From Actinoallomurus sp040655075 (GTDB lineage Bacteria > Actinomycetota > Actinomycetes > Streptosporangiales > Streptosporangiaceae), in assembly GCF_040655075.1 (NCBI RefSeq), contig NZ_JBFAJC010000055.1:3536-67535 (forward strand): DNA of 64,000 nt, in the 5' to 3' direction. This document shows positions 52,142-60,186 of the stretch, piece after piece. A program made the translations under genes and the position numbers. The notes under the pieces are model-generated. The model searched no databases and had not been told where the DNA came from. It saw only the letters and a list, made by a program, of their open reading frames with translations. Positions within the stretch are counted from its first letter, which is position 1. Each line of letters starts with the position of its first letter.

Positions 52142-52987
52142 GTGACCGTGGATGCCATGAGCGACCACCTCAACCTCACCGCGCAGGACATGCCCGTCCA
52201 TCCCCTCCGCAGGTCGTCCCACGTCCTGGTGGAGGTCGTCATCCCGGTCTACAACGAGGAGCGCGTCCTCGCCCGGAGCGTCGGCCGGCTGCACACCTAC
52301 CTGACCGGCACGTTCCCGTACGCCTTCCGCATCACGATCGCCGACAACGCCAGCACCGACCGGACCTGGGACGTCGCCATGCGGCTCACTCAGGATCTGC
52401 CGCACGTCCGCGCCGTCCACCCGGACCAGAAGGGCCGGGGCCGCGCCTTGCGGCACGTGTGGGGCATGAGCGACGCCGACGTCGTCGCGTACATGGACGT
52501 CGACCTGTCCACCGACCTCGACGGGTTCCTGCCCCTGGTCATGCCGCTGGTGTCGGGGCACAGCGACCTGTCGATCGGCTCGCGCCTGGCCCGTGGCGCC
52601 CGCGTCGAGCGTGGGCCGAAGCGCGAGATCATCTCGCGCTGCTACAACCTCCTGCTGCGTACGACGCTGCGCGCGAAATTCTCCGACGCGCAGTGCGGGT
52701 TCAAGGCGGGCCGTACCGAGATCGTCCAGGCGCTGCTGCCGCTCGTCGAGGACCAGGCGTGGTTCTTCGACACCGAGCTGCTCGTGCTCGCCGAGCGCAG
52801 CGACCTGCGCGTCCACGAGGTCCCGGTCGACTGGGCGGACGACCCCGACAGCCGCGTCGACATCGTCCAGACGGCACTGGACGACCTGCGCGGCATCGCG
52901 CGGGTCCGCCGACGCCTCCGGCGCGGGGAGTTCCGCGCCCCGGTGCCGTCCCGACGGCGGCCTGCTGCCGTCCGCGCGGCGGCCTGA
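52142..52987 (+). CDS. Family 2 glycosyltransferase (dolichol-phosphate-mannose-synthase-like)
   Basis: 281 residues. GT-A motifs: VVIPVYNEE, ITIADNAST, AYMDVDLST (metal-binding D-x-D-like) and SDAQCGFKAGR. The C terminus is Arg-rich and has no membrane helices. In relatives such a protein is followed by a GT39-type membrane transferase; here only the wrecked remnant at 54451 remains. Confidence 0.88.
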   Translation: MTVDAMSDHLNLTAQDMPVHPLRRSSHVLVEVVIPVYNEERVLARSVGRLHTYLTGTFPYAFRITIADNASTDRTWDVAMRLTQDLPHVRAVHPDQKGRGRALRHVWGMSDADVVAYMDVDLSTDLDGFLPLVMPLVSGHSDLSIGSRLARGARVERGPKREIISRCYNLLLRTTLRAKFSDAQCGFKAGRTEIVQALLPLVEDQAWFFDTELLVLAERSDLRVHEVPVDWADDPDSRVDIVQTALDDLRGIARVRRRLRRGEFRAPVPSRRRPAAVRAAA

Positions 52988-53186
52988 CCCCTCCGCCCTC
53001 CGCCCCGGAAGAATGGAACCGATGACCGGCACCTGCCTCCGCCTGCCACGCCGATGGGTCGGCGAAGTAGGAGGACGACCAGTAGCGGTCGGCCACAGGT
53101 ACGTGCGAATGTGGCCGGGCAGTTCTTGCTTCCCCTGCGATGTCGGGGTTCGGCTCCTTCAACTCCCAGCATGATTACGTAAAGCG

Positions 53187-54416
53187 ATGATATGGTCACG
53201 ACCCGTGAAGGTCGTGACGCAGGTGAAACTCGTGCCGACGCCGGTGCAGGCGGCGGCGCTGAAACACACCCTGCGCACGGTCAACGAAGCCGCGTGCTGG
53301 GTCTCTGATGTGGCGTTCGAGCGTGGCGTTCCGCGTGAGTACGAACTGCGCAGGCACACCTATGCCGAGCTGAGGGAGCGTGGTCTGGGTGCGCAGGTTG
53401 CGCAGCATGTGATCAAGAAGGTTCGGGACGCCTACACCAGCCTGCACGCCAACCTGCGGGCCGGGAACCTGGGCAAGAAGGGTTCCAAACGGCGGGTCAA
53501 GGCCGAGTCCAAGCCGATCGCCTTCCGGCCCCAGGCCGCACACCCGTACGATGATCGCTGTCTCAGCTGGCAGTACGACGCACAGACCGTTTCGATCTGG
53601 ACGATGACGGGCCGGTTGAAGGGCGTGCGGTTCGCTTGTTCACCGAACGCGCTGAAACAGCTGATCGCCTACCGCAAGGGTGAGAGTGATCTGGTCGAAC
53701 GCGATGGCGTGTTCTACCTGGTCGCCACGTGTGAGGTGCCCGAGGCCGAGACCGGTGAGCCGGACGCCTTCATCGGGGTAGATCTGGGCATCGTCAACAT
53801 CGCCACCACCTCCACCGGCCACCGGGCCGCCGGACGCAACCTCAACCGCTACCGCAAGCGGCAACTCGCCCTGCGGGCCAAGCTGCAGAAGAAGGGCACC
53901 AAGTCCGCCAAACGCCTGTTGAGAAAACAGCGCCGGAAGGAATCGCGGCGGGCCAAGGACATCAACCATTGTGTTTCCAAGACGATCGTGACCGAGGCTG
54001 AACGCACCGGCCGCGGCATCTCCCTCGAAGAGTTGACGGGGATCCGTGAACGGGTACGGCTCCGCAAGCCCCAACGGGTCGCACTGCACTCCTGGGCCTT
54101 CGCCCAGCTCGCAGACTTCATCGTCTACAAAGCACGCCGCGCCGGCGTGGCCGTCGTGTTCGTCGACCCCGCCTACTCCTCCAAGGAATGCGCAGAGTGC
54201 GGGCACGTCGACCGGCTCAACCGGATCTCTCAAGCCTTGTTCACCTGCCGGGGCTGCGGCGTCGTTGCGCACGCGGACCGGAACGCTTCCCGCGTTCTCG
54301 CCTCCAGGGGCCAGAACGCGTGGGATGCGGGGCGGACGTCACACGTCCCAGCCACCAGCCCTGTACGGCTGATGGCCAAGACGCGGCAGATCACCTCACA
54401 GCCAGTGAGGCTCTAG
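53187..54416 (+). CDS. tnpB: TnpB (IS605/IS1341-type RNA-guided nuclease) of a transposon
   Basis: 409 residues. The RuvC residues can be read as D199 in GVDLGIVN, E281/E282 in LEEL and D364 in HADRNAS, and the zinc finger is CAECGH and CRGCG. No TnpA is present, so it is an IS1341-like single-gene element. Such proteins use a guide RNA from the 3' end of their own gene. The first 20 residues (VKVVTQVKLVPT) are the usual start. Confidence 0.92.
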   Translation: MIWSRPVKVVTQVKLVPTPVQAAALKHTLRTVNEAACWVSDVAFERGVPREYELRRHTYAELRERGLGAQVAQHVIKKVRDAYTSLHANLRAGNLGKKGSKRRVKAESKPIAFRPQAAHPYDDRCLSWQYDAQTVSIWTMTGRLKGVRFACSPNALKQLIAYRKGESDLVERDGVFYLVATCEVPEAETGEPDAFIGVDLGIVNIATTSTGHRAAGRNLNRYRKRQLALRAKLQKKGTKSAKRLLRKQRRKESRRAKDINHCVSKTIVTEAERTGRGISLEELTGIRERVRLRKPQRVALHSWAFAQLADFIVYKARRAGVAVVFVDPAYSSKECAECGHVDRLNRISQALFTCRGCGVVAHADRNASRVLASRGQNAWDAGRTSHVPATSPVRLMAKTRQITSQPVRL

Positions 54417-54423
54417 CCGCACG

Positions 54424-54444
54424 CTCGGTCCTCTTAGAACCGAG
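54424..54444 (+). mobile_element. Right-end hairpin of the TnpB element
   Basis: CTCGGT pairs with ACCGAG (54439-54444) over a nine-base loop, immediately followed by AAGTTGAC, and the host gene resumes at 54451. This is where the TnpB guide RNA scaffold would end and its guide begin. The left end could not be placed. Confidence 0.6.
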
Positions 54445-54450
54445 AAGTTG

Positions 54451-54908
54451 ACCTTCGCGCAGGGCACCTTCCGCCCATACCACTCGACCGCCATGGCACC
54501 GGCGCTGGTGGGGGCCAGCACGGGGGCGATGTACCAGGCACTGCGCCGCTGGTCCTGGGCGTTGCCGCTCGCGTTCGCTGTGCTGCGCCGTACGCCGAGT
54601 TGGCACTCGTCGCGATCTCCAGTGCGCAGAGCCCCTCGTCGATCATCCTGAAGACCGGCGATCCGGTCATCACGATGGGCGGTTTCACCAGTAGCGACCC
54701 GGCCATGACGGTCGCGAAGCTGAAGCAGTACCTCGTGGAGGGCAAGCTGCGCTACGTCCTCCTCGGCGGCGACAACCGCGGCGGGAACACGGCGATCACC
54801 GACTGGATCAAGAAGAACCTCACGGTCGTCAAGGCCACCGAGTACGGCGGCAGCAGCACGTCGAGCTCGACCGGCAGCGGCCAGACGCTGTACCGCTACA
54901 ACGGCTGA
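54451..54908 (+). pseudogene. Truncated GT39/ArnT-type membrane glycosyltransferase remnant
   Basis: One frame begins right after the TnpB element with TFAQGTFRPYHSTAMAPALV, the last membrane part of a mannosyltransferase. After a frameshift and a deletion (around 54590-54610) another frame encodes PSSIILKTGDPVITMGGFTS and DWIKKNLTVVKATEYGG, the periplasmic C terminus. The long N-terminal half is missing. It was probably the partner of the GT2 enzyme at 52142. Confidence 0.78.
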
Positions 54909-54927
54909 CGCGCCCGCCCGTACGGAT

Positions 54928-54968
54928 CCGCGGCCCGGTCTCCACAACCTGTGGAGACCGGGCCGCGG
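54928..54968. terminator. Strong terminator after the glycosyltransferase remnant
   Basis: A 19-base perfect stem (54928-54946 with 54950-54968) with a three-base loop is followed by CTTTTCC. Confidence 0.85.
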
Positions 54969-54997
54969 CTTTTCCGGGAAGATACTGGGTGGACAGA

Positions 54998-55015
54998 TAG
55001 TCTGTGCGCAGACTA
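54998..55015. promoter_or_regulatory. MarR operator
   Basis: TAGTCTG (54998-55004) and CAGACTA (55009-55015) flank TGCG. The site is 39 bases upstream of the SRPBCC start and suits an autoregulating MarR dimer. Confidence 0.75.
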
Positions 55016-55054
55016 AATTATCGCCCATACCCTCTGATCGAACGGAGTACGGAC

Positions 55055-55474
55055 ATGTGGGAGTACCAGCACAGCGCAGAGACGGTCGCGGCCCCGGAGG
55101 CGGTCTGGATGTTGTGGTCCGACGTGCCCGGCTGGCAGTCCTGGAACGCCGACATCGAGAAGGTGGAGATCGACGGCGCCTTCGCGGTCGGTTCGCAGAT
55201 CACCATGACGCCGCCCGGAGACGAGCCGATCCTGCTGAAGCTGGTCCAGGTGGAGGAGAACGCGCTGTTCGTCGACCAGATGGACGCCGGTGACTTCACC
55301 GTCACGACCGTGCACCGCGTCGAGCCGCTCGCCGACGGCCGGAGCCGGATCGTCTACCGCACGGAGATCGACGGGCCGGCCGCCGACCAGGTCGGTCCGC
55401 AGCTCGGCCCGGCCATCACCGGCGACTTCGCCGAGACCGTCGCGGCCCTGGTCCGGCTGGCCGAGGCCCAATGA
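55055..55474 (+). CDS. SRPBCC-family (polyketide cyclase/START-like) protein
   Basis: 139 residues from ATG 55055, with GGAG upstream; a longer reading has no ribosome site. The start WEYQHSAETVAAPEAVWMLWSDVPGWQSWN is the classical Polyketide_cyc2 pattern. Its stop overlaps the MarR gene (ATGA). It may bind the ligand sensed by that regulator. Confidence 0.85.
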   Translation: MWEYQHSAETVAAPEAVWMLWSDVPGWQSWNADIEKVEIDGAFAVGSQITMTPPGDEPILLKLVQVEENALFVDQMDAGDFTVTTVHRVEPLADGRSRIVYRTEIDGPAADQVGPQLGPAITGDFAETVAALVRLAEAQ

Positions 55475-55914
55475 CGTCCCATCCCGACGAGAGCCCCGGG
55501 TTCCTGCTCTGGCAGGTCACGCTGCGCTGGCAGCGGGAGATGACCGCCACCCTGGCCCCGCTCGGCCTCACCCATGTGCAGTTCGTCCTGCTGGCCACCA
55601 CCTGGTGGCTGAACACCCATGGCGAGGAACCCAACCAGCTGACCCTCGCCCGGCGTGCCGCCACGGACATCAAGATGACGTCGCAGGTGCTGCGCAAGCT
55701 CGAGGAGAAGGGCCTCCTGGAGCGGAACGTCGACCCCGCCGACACCCGCGCCCGGAGGCTGCGGGTCACCGAGCGGGGCGCCGAGGCTGCCCAGGCTGCG
55801 ATCACCGCGGTCGAGGCGGCCGACGCGGAGTTCTTCCAGCGGGTGCCCGACACGGCGACGCTGCTGGGAATCCTCCGCCCCCTGGCCGCGCCGCCGGACG
55901 AGCCGAACCCGTGA
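55471..55914 (+). CDS. MarR-family regulator
   Basis: 147 residues with a winged helix (LTHVQFVLLATTWWL, QLTLARRAATDIKMTSQVLRKLEEKGLL, DTRARRLRVTERG). It is coupled to the SRPBCC gene and likely binds the inverted repeat at 54998. Confidence 0.9.
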   Translation: MTSHPDESPGFLLWQVTLRWQREMTATLAPLGLTHVQFVLLATTWWLNTHGEEPNQLTLARRAATDIKMTSQVLRKLEEKGLLERNVDPADTRARRLRVTERGAEAAQAAITAVEAADAEFFQRVPDTATLLGILRPLAAPPDEPNP

Positions 55915-55960
55915 CGCCCCTGACGCGACCTGCCGGAGGCTGCCGCGTGCTCTGCACGGC

Positions 55961-57244
55961 TCAGGCGGGCAGGCGGGTGAACCAGTCGACGATCGCCGCG
56001 GTGCCGGTCACCGCCGTGCCGAGGTGACGGGAGCCCTGGTAGTCGGTCAGGCCGAGGTCGATCGGGGTCAGGTTCACTCCGCTCGCGCGGAACGCCGCCC
56101 GGCAGTGGTCGGTGTTGGCGGTGACGGCCTGCTCGTCACCCGCGGCGTAGTACAGGCGGATGGGCGCGCGCGGAACCCAGCCCGTGCACGTCCCGCCGGC
56201 GACACGCAGCGCCTTCGCGAACGCTCCGGTCGGGTGTTCCAGCATGGCCCGGCCGCGCGCGGTGAGGAGTTCGTCGAGGCTGCCGGGCAGTGTGGCGAGC
56301 ATCTCCTGGCCCGGGGTCGTCCCGTCGAACAGCCGGTCCACCTTGTCGGCGTACGGCGCCTGGAACACCTCGCCGGGAGAGTCGTAGAGGTGGTGCAGGC
56401 GGTTCCAGGAGACGAGCAGGTAGGTCGTGTAGGCCACGCCGAGTTTCGGCGGAATCTCCTTGCCCGCGAGGAGCGCCGGGAGCTCGGCGTCGCGGAAGGC
56501 GTATCCGCCGCTGATCGGCGCGACGGCGCCGAGGCGGTACCAGCGGTCGGCGCCGTCCTGGAGCGCCCGGGCGAGCCCGAGTGCCGCCGACGCGCCCTGG
56601 GAGAACCCGGTGACCAGGACCCGCCGCTGCGGGACCATCCCCCGGCCGGCCATGAAGGCGCGGGCCGCACGCAGCATGTCCAGTGACGCGGTGGTCTCCG
56701 ACGGGACGTCCATCCACGGGTGGGTGCCCGGCCCCTCACCCAGCCCGAGGTAGTCCGGGGTGACGGCGGCGAAGCCCGCCGCGCCGAACGTCATCGCCGG
56801 AGAGGACGAGAAGTCGTCCTCTCCGATCGAGGGGGCGTCCTTCTTGTAACTCTGAGTGCCGTGGGTGAACGACACGATGCGCGGCCTGCGATCGCCACTC
56901 CGCGGTAGGACGATCAGACCGCTGGCGACGGTCGGCCGGCCGTCGGCGTCCACCGTTCGGTAGAGCAGGCGGTACAGCTCAACGCCGTACCGGACCGAGT
57001 CCTGCTCGAACCCGGCCTTGGCCAGCGCGGTGCGCACCTCGTCGGCCGACAGGGTCTTGAGGTGTACGGGCTTCGCGGCGAGCGCGCCCCGGTCGGTGGC
57101 CGGCGCGAAGGCCTCGGCGGCCGGGCGGGCACCCGCCGGCGCGGCGGTCGCACGGATCGGGGTGAGCGCCGATCCCGTGAGGGCGAGCCCGGCGCAGACG
57201 GCCGTGGCGAGGGCGACGCCTCGCCGGTTGACGAGTGATCTCAT
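55961..57244 (-). CDS. Secreted lipase-like alpha/beta hydrolase
   Basis: 427 residues. A signal peptide ends near the TAAPAGA region (residues 33-39). The nucleophile elbow is GFSQGA, the acid is in AAGDEQAVT and the His in SRHLGTAV. This is a LIP-type secretory lipase, related in layout to the enzyme at 15683 but clearly divergent in sequence. Confidence 0.85.
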   Translation of the reverse strand: MRSLVNRRGVALATAVCAGLALTGSALTPIRATAAPAGARPAAEAFAPATDRGALAAKPVHLKTLSADEVRTALAKAGFEQDSVRYGVELYRLLYRTVDADGRPTVASGLIVLPRSGDRRPRIVSFTHGTQSYKKDAPSIGEDDFSSSPAMTFGAAGFAAVTPDYLGLGEGPGTHPWMDVPSETTASLDMLRAARAFMAGRGMVPQRRVLVTGFSQGASAALGLARALQDGADRWYRLGAVAPISGGYAFRDAELPALLAGKEIPPKLGVAYTTYLLVSWNRLHHLYDSPGEVFQAPYADKVDRLFDGTTPGQEMLATLPGSLDELLTARGRAMLEHPTGAFAKALRVAGGTCTGWVPRAPIRLYYAAGDEQAVTANTDHCRAAFRASGVNLTPIDLGLTDYQGSRHLGTAVTGTAAIVDWFTRLPA

Positions 57245-57653
57245 GCCGCCGACGCTACGGACGCGGCCGATCGCGTCCCAGCCGGTAGTCCCCCAGTGAG
57301 GGGGTGTATCCAGCCCCCCTGACCTGGTCCGCGTAACCTCCCACGGCGCTTTCGGCCGTCACGGGGTCGCACATTCTGACCGCGAGTCAGGCATATCACA
57401 AAGCATGCAGAAAACCCCTGGTCAAACGCTACTGGCGGCAATTCGGCGCTTGTGAGGACGGGTTCGTGACGCGCTGCAACGCCGCTGTCACAGGGGATCC
57501 AGCGGAGATAGTGCTCGATGTCCGGATTAAAGGTAAAGCATCGTTGATAAATGAGACATAGGTGGTATCTGACCGATAGTGTGCCGCGTGCGCCGTTGAT
57601 GGATGAGCCTCACGGCGCCACATCGACCTAACTTCCATTACTGGAGGTCCTGC
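57245..57653. other. Long divergent intergenic region
   Basis: 409 bases separate the lipase start from the secreted protein at 57654. TTGATA at about 57543 with TATCTG sixteen bases on is a possible rightward promoter. I see no confident riboswitch or gene. A small ORF around 57405-57455 has no ribosome site. Confidence 0.4.
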
Positions 57654-58187
57654 ATGCGCCTGAACAAGGCGACACTGACCTTTGCCGGTACGGCGGCCGC
57701 CCTCGTCACGACGATGACCGCCTCCCCCGCATGGGCCTGCAACGATCGCGACCCTGCGCTCCAGCTCGAGGCGAAGTGCGGCACCAGTGGCCAGCCGAAC
57801 TGGATGGTCACCAACCCCAACCGCTGGGGCGCGGTGCCCTTCACCTGGTCCGACAACAAGAACGCCCAGAGCCCCACCAAGATCCAGGCACCGGCGGGCG
57901 GCAGCGTGGCGCTGGCGACCCACGCCTCGATGGTGAAGGTGGTGGCGTACCGTCCCGACAGAAGTGACCTGCCCGTCTGGCAGCGGCACGGCGCGTTCAG
58001 CGTGAAGCACTGCGCCGGCGCTCCGAAGCCGTCGAAGCCGGGGAACCCGGCACCGCCGAAGAAGCACACCCCGAAGCCGACCCCGACGAAGGCGCGTCCC
58101 GCGACACCGTCGCCGACGACCACCGCTCCCTCGGGCGAGGCGCGGCCGGCGACGCCGGTCAAGGCGCAGCCGAAGTTCACCGGCTGA
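57654..58187 (+). CDS. Secreted protein with Pro/Thr-rich C-terminal tail
   Basis: ATG 57654 is chosen for GGAGG upstream, giving 177 residues. A signal peptide is cleaved near SPAWA (about residue 28). A beta-rich domain of about 90 residues with three Cys follows, then a 55-residue tail of Pro, Thr, Lys and Ala repeats (PKPTPTKARPATPSP), typical of cell-wall spanning or surface linkers. There is no sorting motif. Function unknown. Confidence 0.75.
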   Translation: MRLNKATLTFAGTAAALVTTMTASPAWACNDRDPALQLEAKCGTSGQPNWMVTNPNRWGAVPFTWSDNKNAQSPTKIQAPAGGSVALATHASMVKVVAYRPDRSDLPVWQRHGAFSVKHCAGAPKPSKPGNPAPPKKHTPKPTPTKARPATPSPTTTAPSGEARPATPVKAQPKFTG

Positions 58188-58200
58188 CGGCCGAACGTTC

Positions 58201-58238
58201 GCGGACGGCCCGGGAAGGCGCGTTCCCGGGCCGTCCGC
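58201..58238. terminator. Terminator after the secreted protein gene
   Basis: A 16-base perfect stem (58201-58216 with 58223-58238) and a six-base loop. Confidence 0.8.
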
Positions 58239-58278
58239 CTACCATCCATGTCACGATCCTTCTTAAGGAGCCGAACCG

Positions 58279-59049
58279 ATGTCCATCAGCCCGGCCGTAT
58301 CGGGGCCCCGCTGGGCGGCAGCCGCGATCGGCGTCGCCCTCGGTATCACGCTGACCGGCTGCGGCGGCGGCTCTGCCCACCATGACAAGAGCGCTCCGGC
58401 GGGCGCGAACTCCCAGGCGGCCGACGCCGAGCCGGCGAAGCTGGGCGAGGCCCCGAGCACGATCGCCACCGCGCGTACGAAGACCGTCGAGATCTTCTCG
58501 AATCCCGGGGACGCGACGCCGAGCATGCAGTTGCAGAACCCCAACCCGGACGGCGTCACCCGGGTCTTCCTGGTCATCGGCAGCAAGCCCGGCTGGCTGC
58601 ACGTCCTGCTGCCGGTGCCGCCGAACGGCAGCCAGGGCTGGATCGCCGAGAAGGACGTCACGACCACGAAGACCAGCTACTGGGTACAGGTCCTCCAGGG
58701 CGCGCACCGCGTGAAGGTCTACCAGGGCAAGCGCGCGGTCATCGACACGCCCGCCGCGATCGGGAAGGCCGACACCCCGACCCCGGGCGGCCGCTACTAC
58801 ATCGCCGAACTCCTGCAGGCCCCGGACCCCAAGGGGGCGTACGGGCCGTACGCCTATGGGCTGAACGGCTACTCGACGAAGCTCACCCAGTTCAAGGGCC
58901 AGGACCCGATCATCGGTATCCACGGCACGAACGAGCCGAAGTCGCTGGGCAACTCGGTCAGTCACGGCTGCGTCCGCGTCGGCAATCCCGTCATCACCAA
59001 GATGGCGAAGATGCTCCCGCTCGGCACCCCGGTGCAGATCAGCGCCTGA
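58279..59049 (+). CDS. L,D-transpeptidase lipoprotein (YkuD)
   Basis: 256 residues with TTAAGGAG before ATG 58279. Lipobox LTGC at about residues 26-29. The YkuD catalytic core HGTNEPKSLGNSVSHGCVRV has the Cys nucleophile and both His. The domain begins at about 135. It makes 3-3 cross-links in peptidoglycan or attaches proteins, outside the cytoplasmic membrane. Confidence 0.92.
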   Translation: MSISPAVSGPRWAAAAIGVALGITLTGCGGGSAHHDKSAPAGANSQAADAEPAKLGEAPSTIATARTKTVEIFSNPGDATPSMQLQNPNPDGVTRVFLVIGSKPGWLHVLLPVPPNGSQGWIAEKDVTTTKTSYWVQVLQGAHRVKVYQGKRAVIDTPAAIGKADTPTPGGRYYIAELLQAPDPKGAYGPYAYGLNGYSTKLTQFKGQDPIIGIHGTNEPKSLGNSVSHGCVRVGNPVITKMAKMLPLGTPVQISA

Positions 59050-59110
59050 CCCCCGGCGCCGGGGCCGCCGCGCGGACGGCGAGCCCCGGCCGGAGAAACG
59101 GCTCAGCCGG

Positions 59111-60157
59111 TCACGCCTTCTCGGCGGCGCGGAAAGTGGCCAGCACGCTGGCGCCGAAGTACGGCCCGTAGCTGATCAGGCTCTTCGGCATGTGCGCCGC
59201 GTGGACGGAGATCTGGTAGCCGCTGCCCTTGGTCACGCTGAACTTCTTGAGCCAGGGACCGCCGCTGGAGCCGCCGTTCATGTCACAGGCCATGCCGTGG
59301 GACATGACGCCGGCCGGGTCATTGACCTGGGAACCGCTGCAGTACTGCAGGGTCTGTCCCTTGTTACCGTTGGCCGGGTAGCCGAACAGGTAGGCGGTGG
59401 GCCGGTCCGGGGTGTTGAAGGCGATGCCCTGGCCGCCGACGACCGACTGGATCTTACGGTTCTTCAGCGGCTTGAGGACGATGGCCCCGAAGTCGTACCG
59501 CCGGTCGCGCACCCACTTCCCGGCGCTGTCCTTCGTCATGTACTCGCCGGGGACGAACGCCCGCCGCACGGCGAACCTCCCGTACGGCGCCTTGCCGTTC
59601 TTGTAGCCCGGCACGAAGACGAGGTTCGTCGTCCACTTGCCCGTCGGGGTGCGCAGCGCGTGCGCGACGGTGAGGGCGACGTCGCCGTCCTTGCTCGTGA
59701 CGACATTGGCCGAGGCGACGAAGTTCTTGCCGCCGTCACCGCGGCCGAACAGCTTGCCCGCCGTCTTGGCGACCAGGCCGCCGCGCTTCCACGTGGCCTG
59801 CTTCTTCCCGGTCGCGCTGACGCCGCCCGAGGTGGTCCGGGTCGCGGCGGCCGACGGCAGAACGGGGTCGATGGTCACCGGCGCTCCGCCCTTGGGCTGC
59901 GCCGCGGCGCGCAGCGTTCGCTCGGCGGCCGAACCGGCCTCGTCCGCGAGCGGCTTCGCCGCCTTCATGCGCTCCGGCGTCCAGTACGTGGCGGCCTTCG
60001 CGTCGTCGCCTGCGTACTGGACCGCCGCGGGGGTCCGGCTCTTCACCGTGGCGGACTGCGGCCGCGCCGAGGTGGCGGAGGAACATCCGGACGCGACCGT
60101 ACCGAGGACCGCGACCGCCATGACGCCGCCCATGAGTCGGGGGGAACCCAATGACAC
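59111..60157 (-). CDS. Secreted V8-like serine protease (trypsin fold)
   Basis: 348 residues with a lipobox-like ASGC at about 23-26. The catalytic His is in LTVAHAL, Asp in RYDFGAIVL and Ser in GGSSGGPW, with one Cys pair around 272/290. The N-terminal 130 residues form a Lys/Ala-rich pro-region. This matches Glu-type V8 proteases of actinomycetes. Confidence 0.88.
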   Translation of the reverse strand: MSLGSPRLMGGVMAVAVLGTVASGCSSATSARPQSATVKSRTPAAVQYAGDDAKAATYWTPERMKAAKPLADEAGSAAERTLRAAAQPKGGAPVTIDPVLPSAAATRTTSGGVSATGKKQATWKRGGLVAKTAGKLFGRGDGGKNFVASANVVTSKDGDVALTVAHALRTPTGKWTTNLVFVPGYKNGKAPYGRFAVRRAFVPGEYMTKDSAGKWVRDRRYDFGAIVLKPLKNRKIQSVVGGQGIAFNTPDRPTAYLFGYPANGNKGQTLQYCSGSQVNDPAGVMSHGMACDMNGGSSGGPWLKKFSVTKGSGYQISVHAAHMPKSLISYGPYFGASVLATFRAAEKA

Positions 60158-60186
60158 TCCTTGCGAGGGGGATGTGATCGGGCAGC

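Noticed and set aside
57245..57653. Riboswitch upstream of the secreted protein
   Set aside because: I looked for the conserved cores of the c-di-AMP and other common actinobacterial riboswitches and found none I could place.
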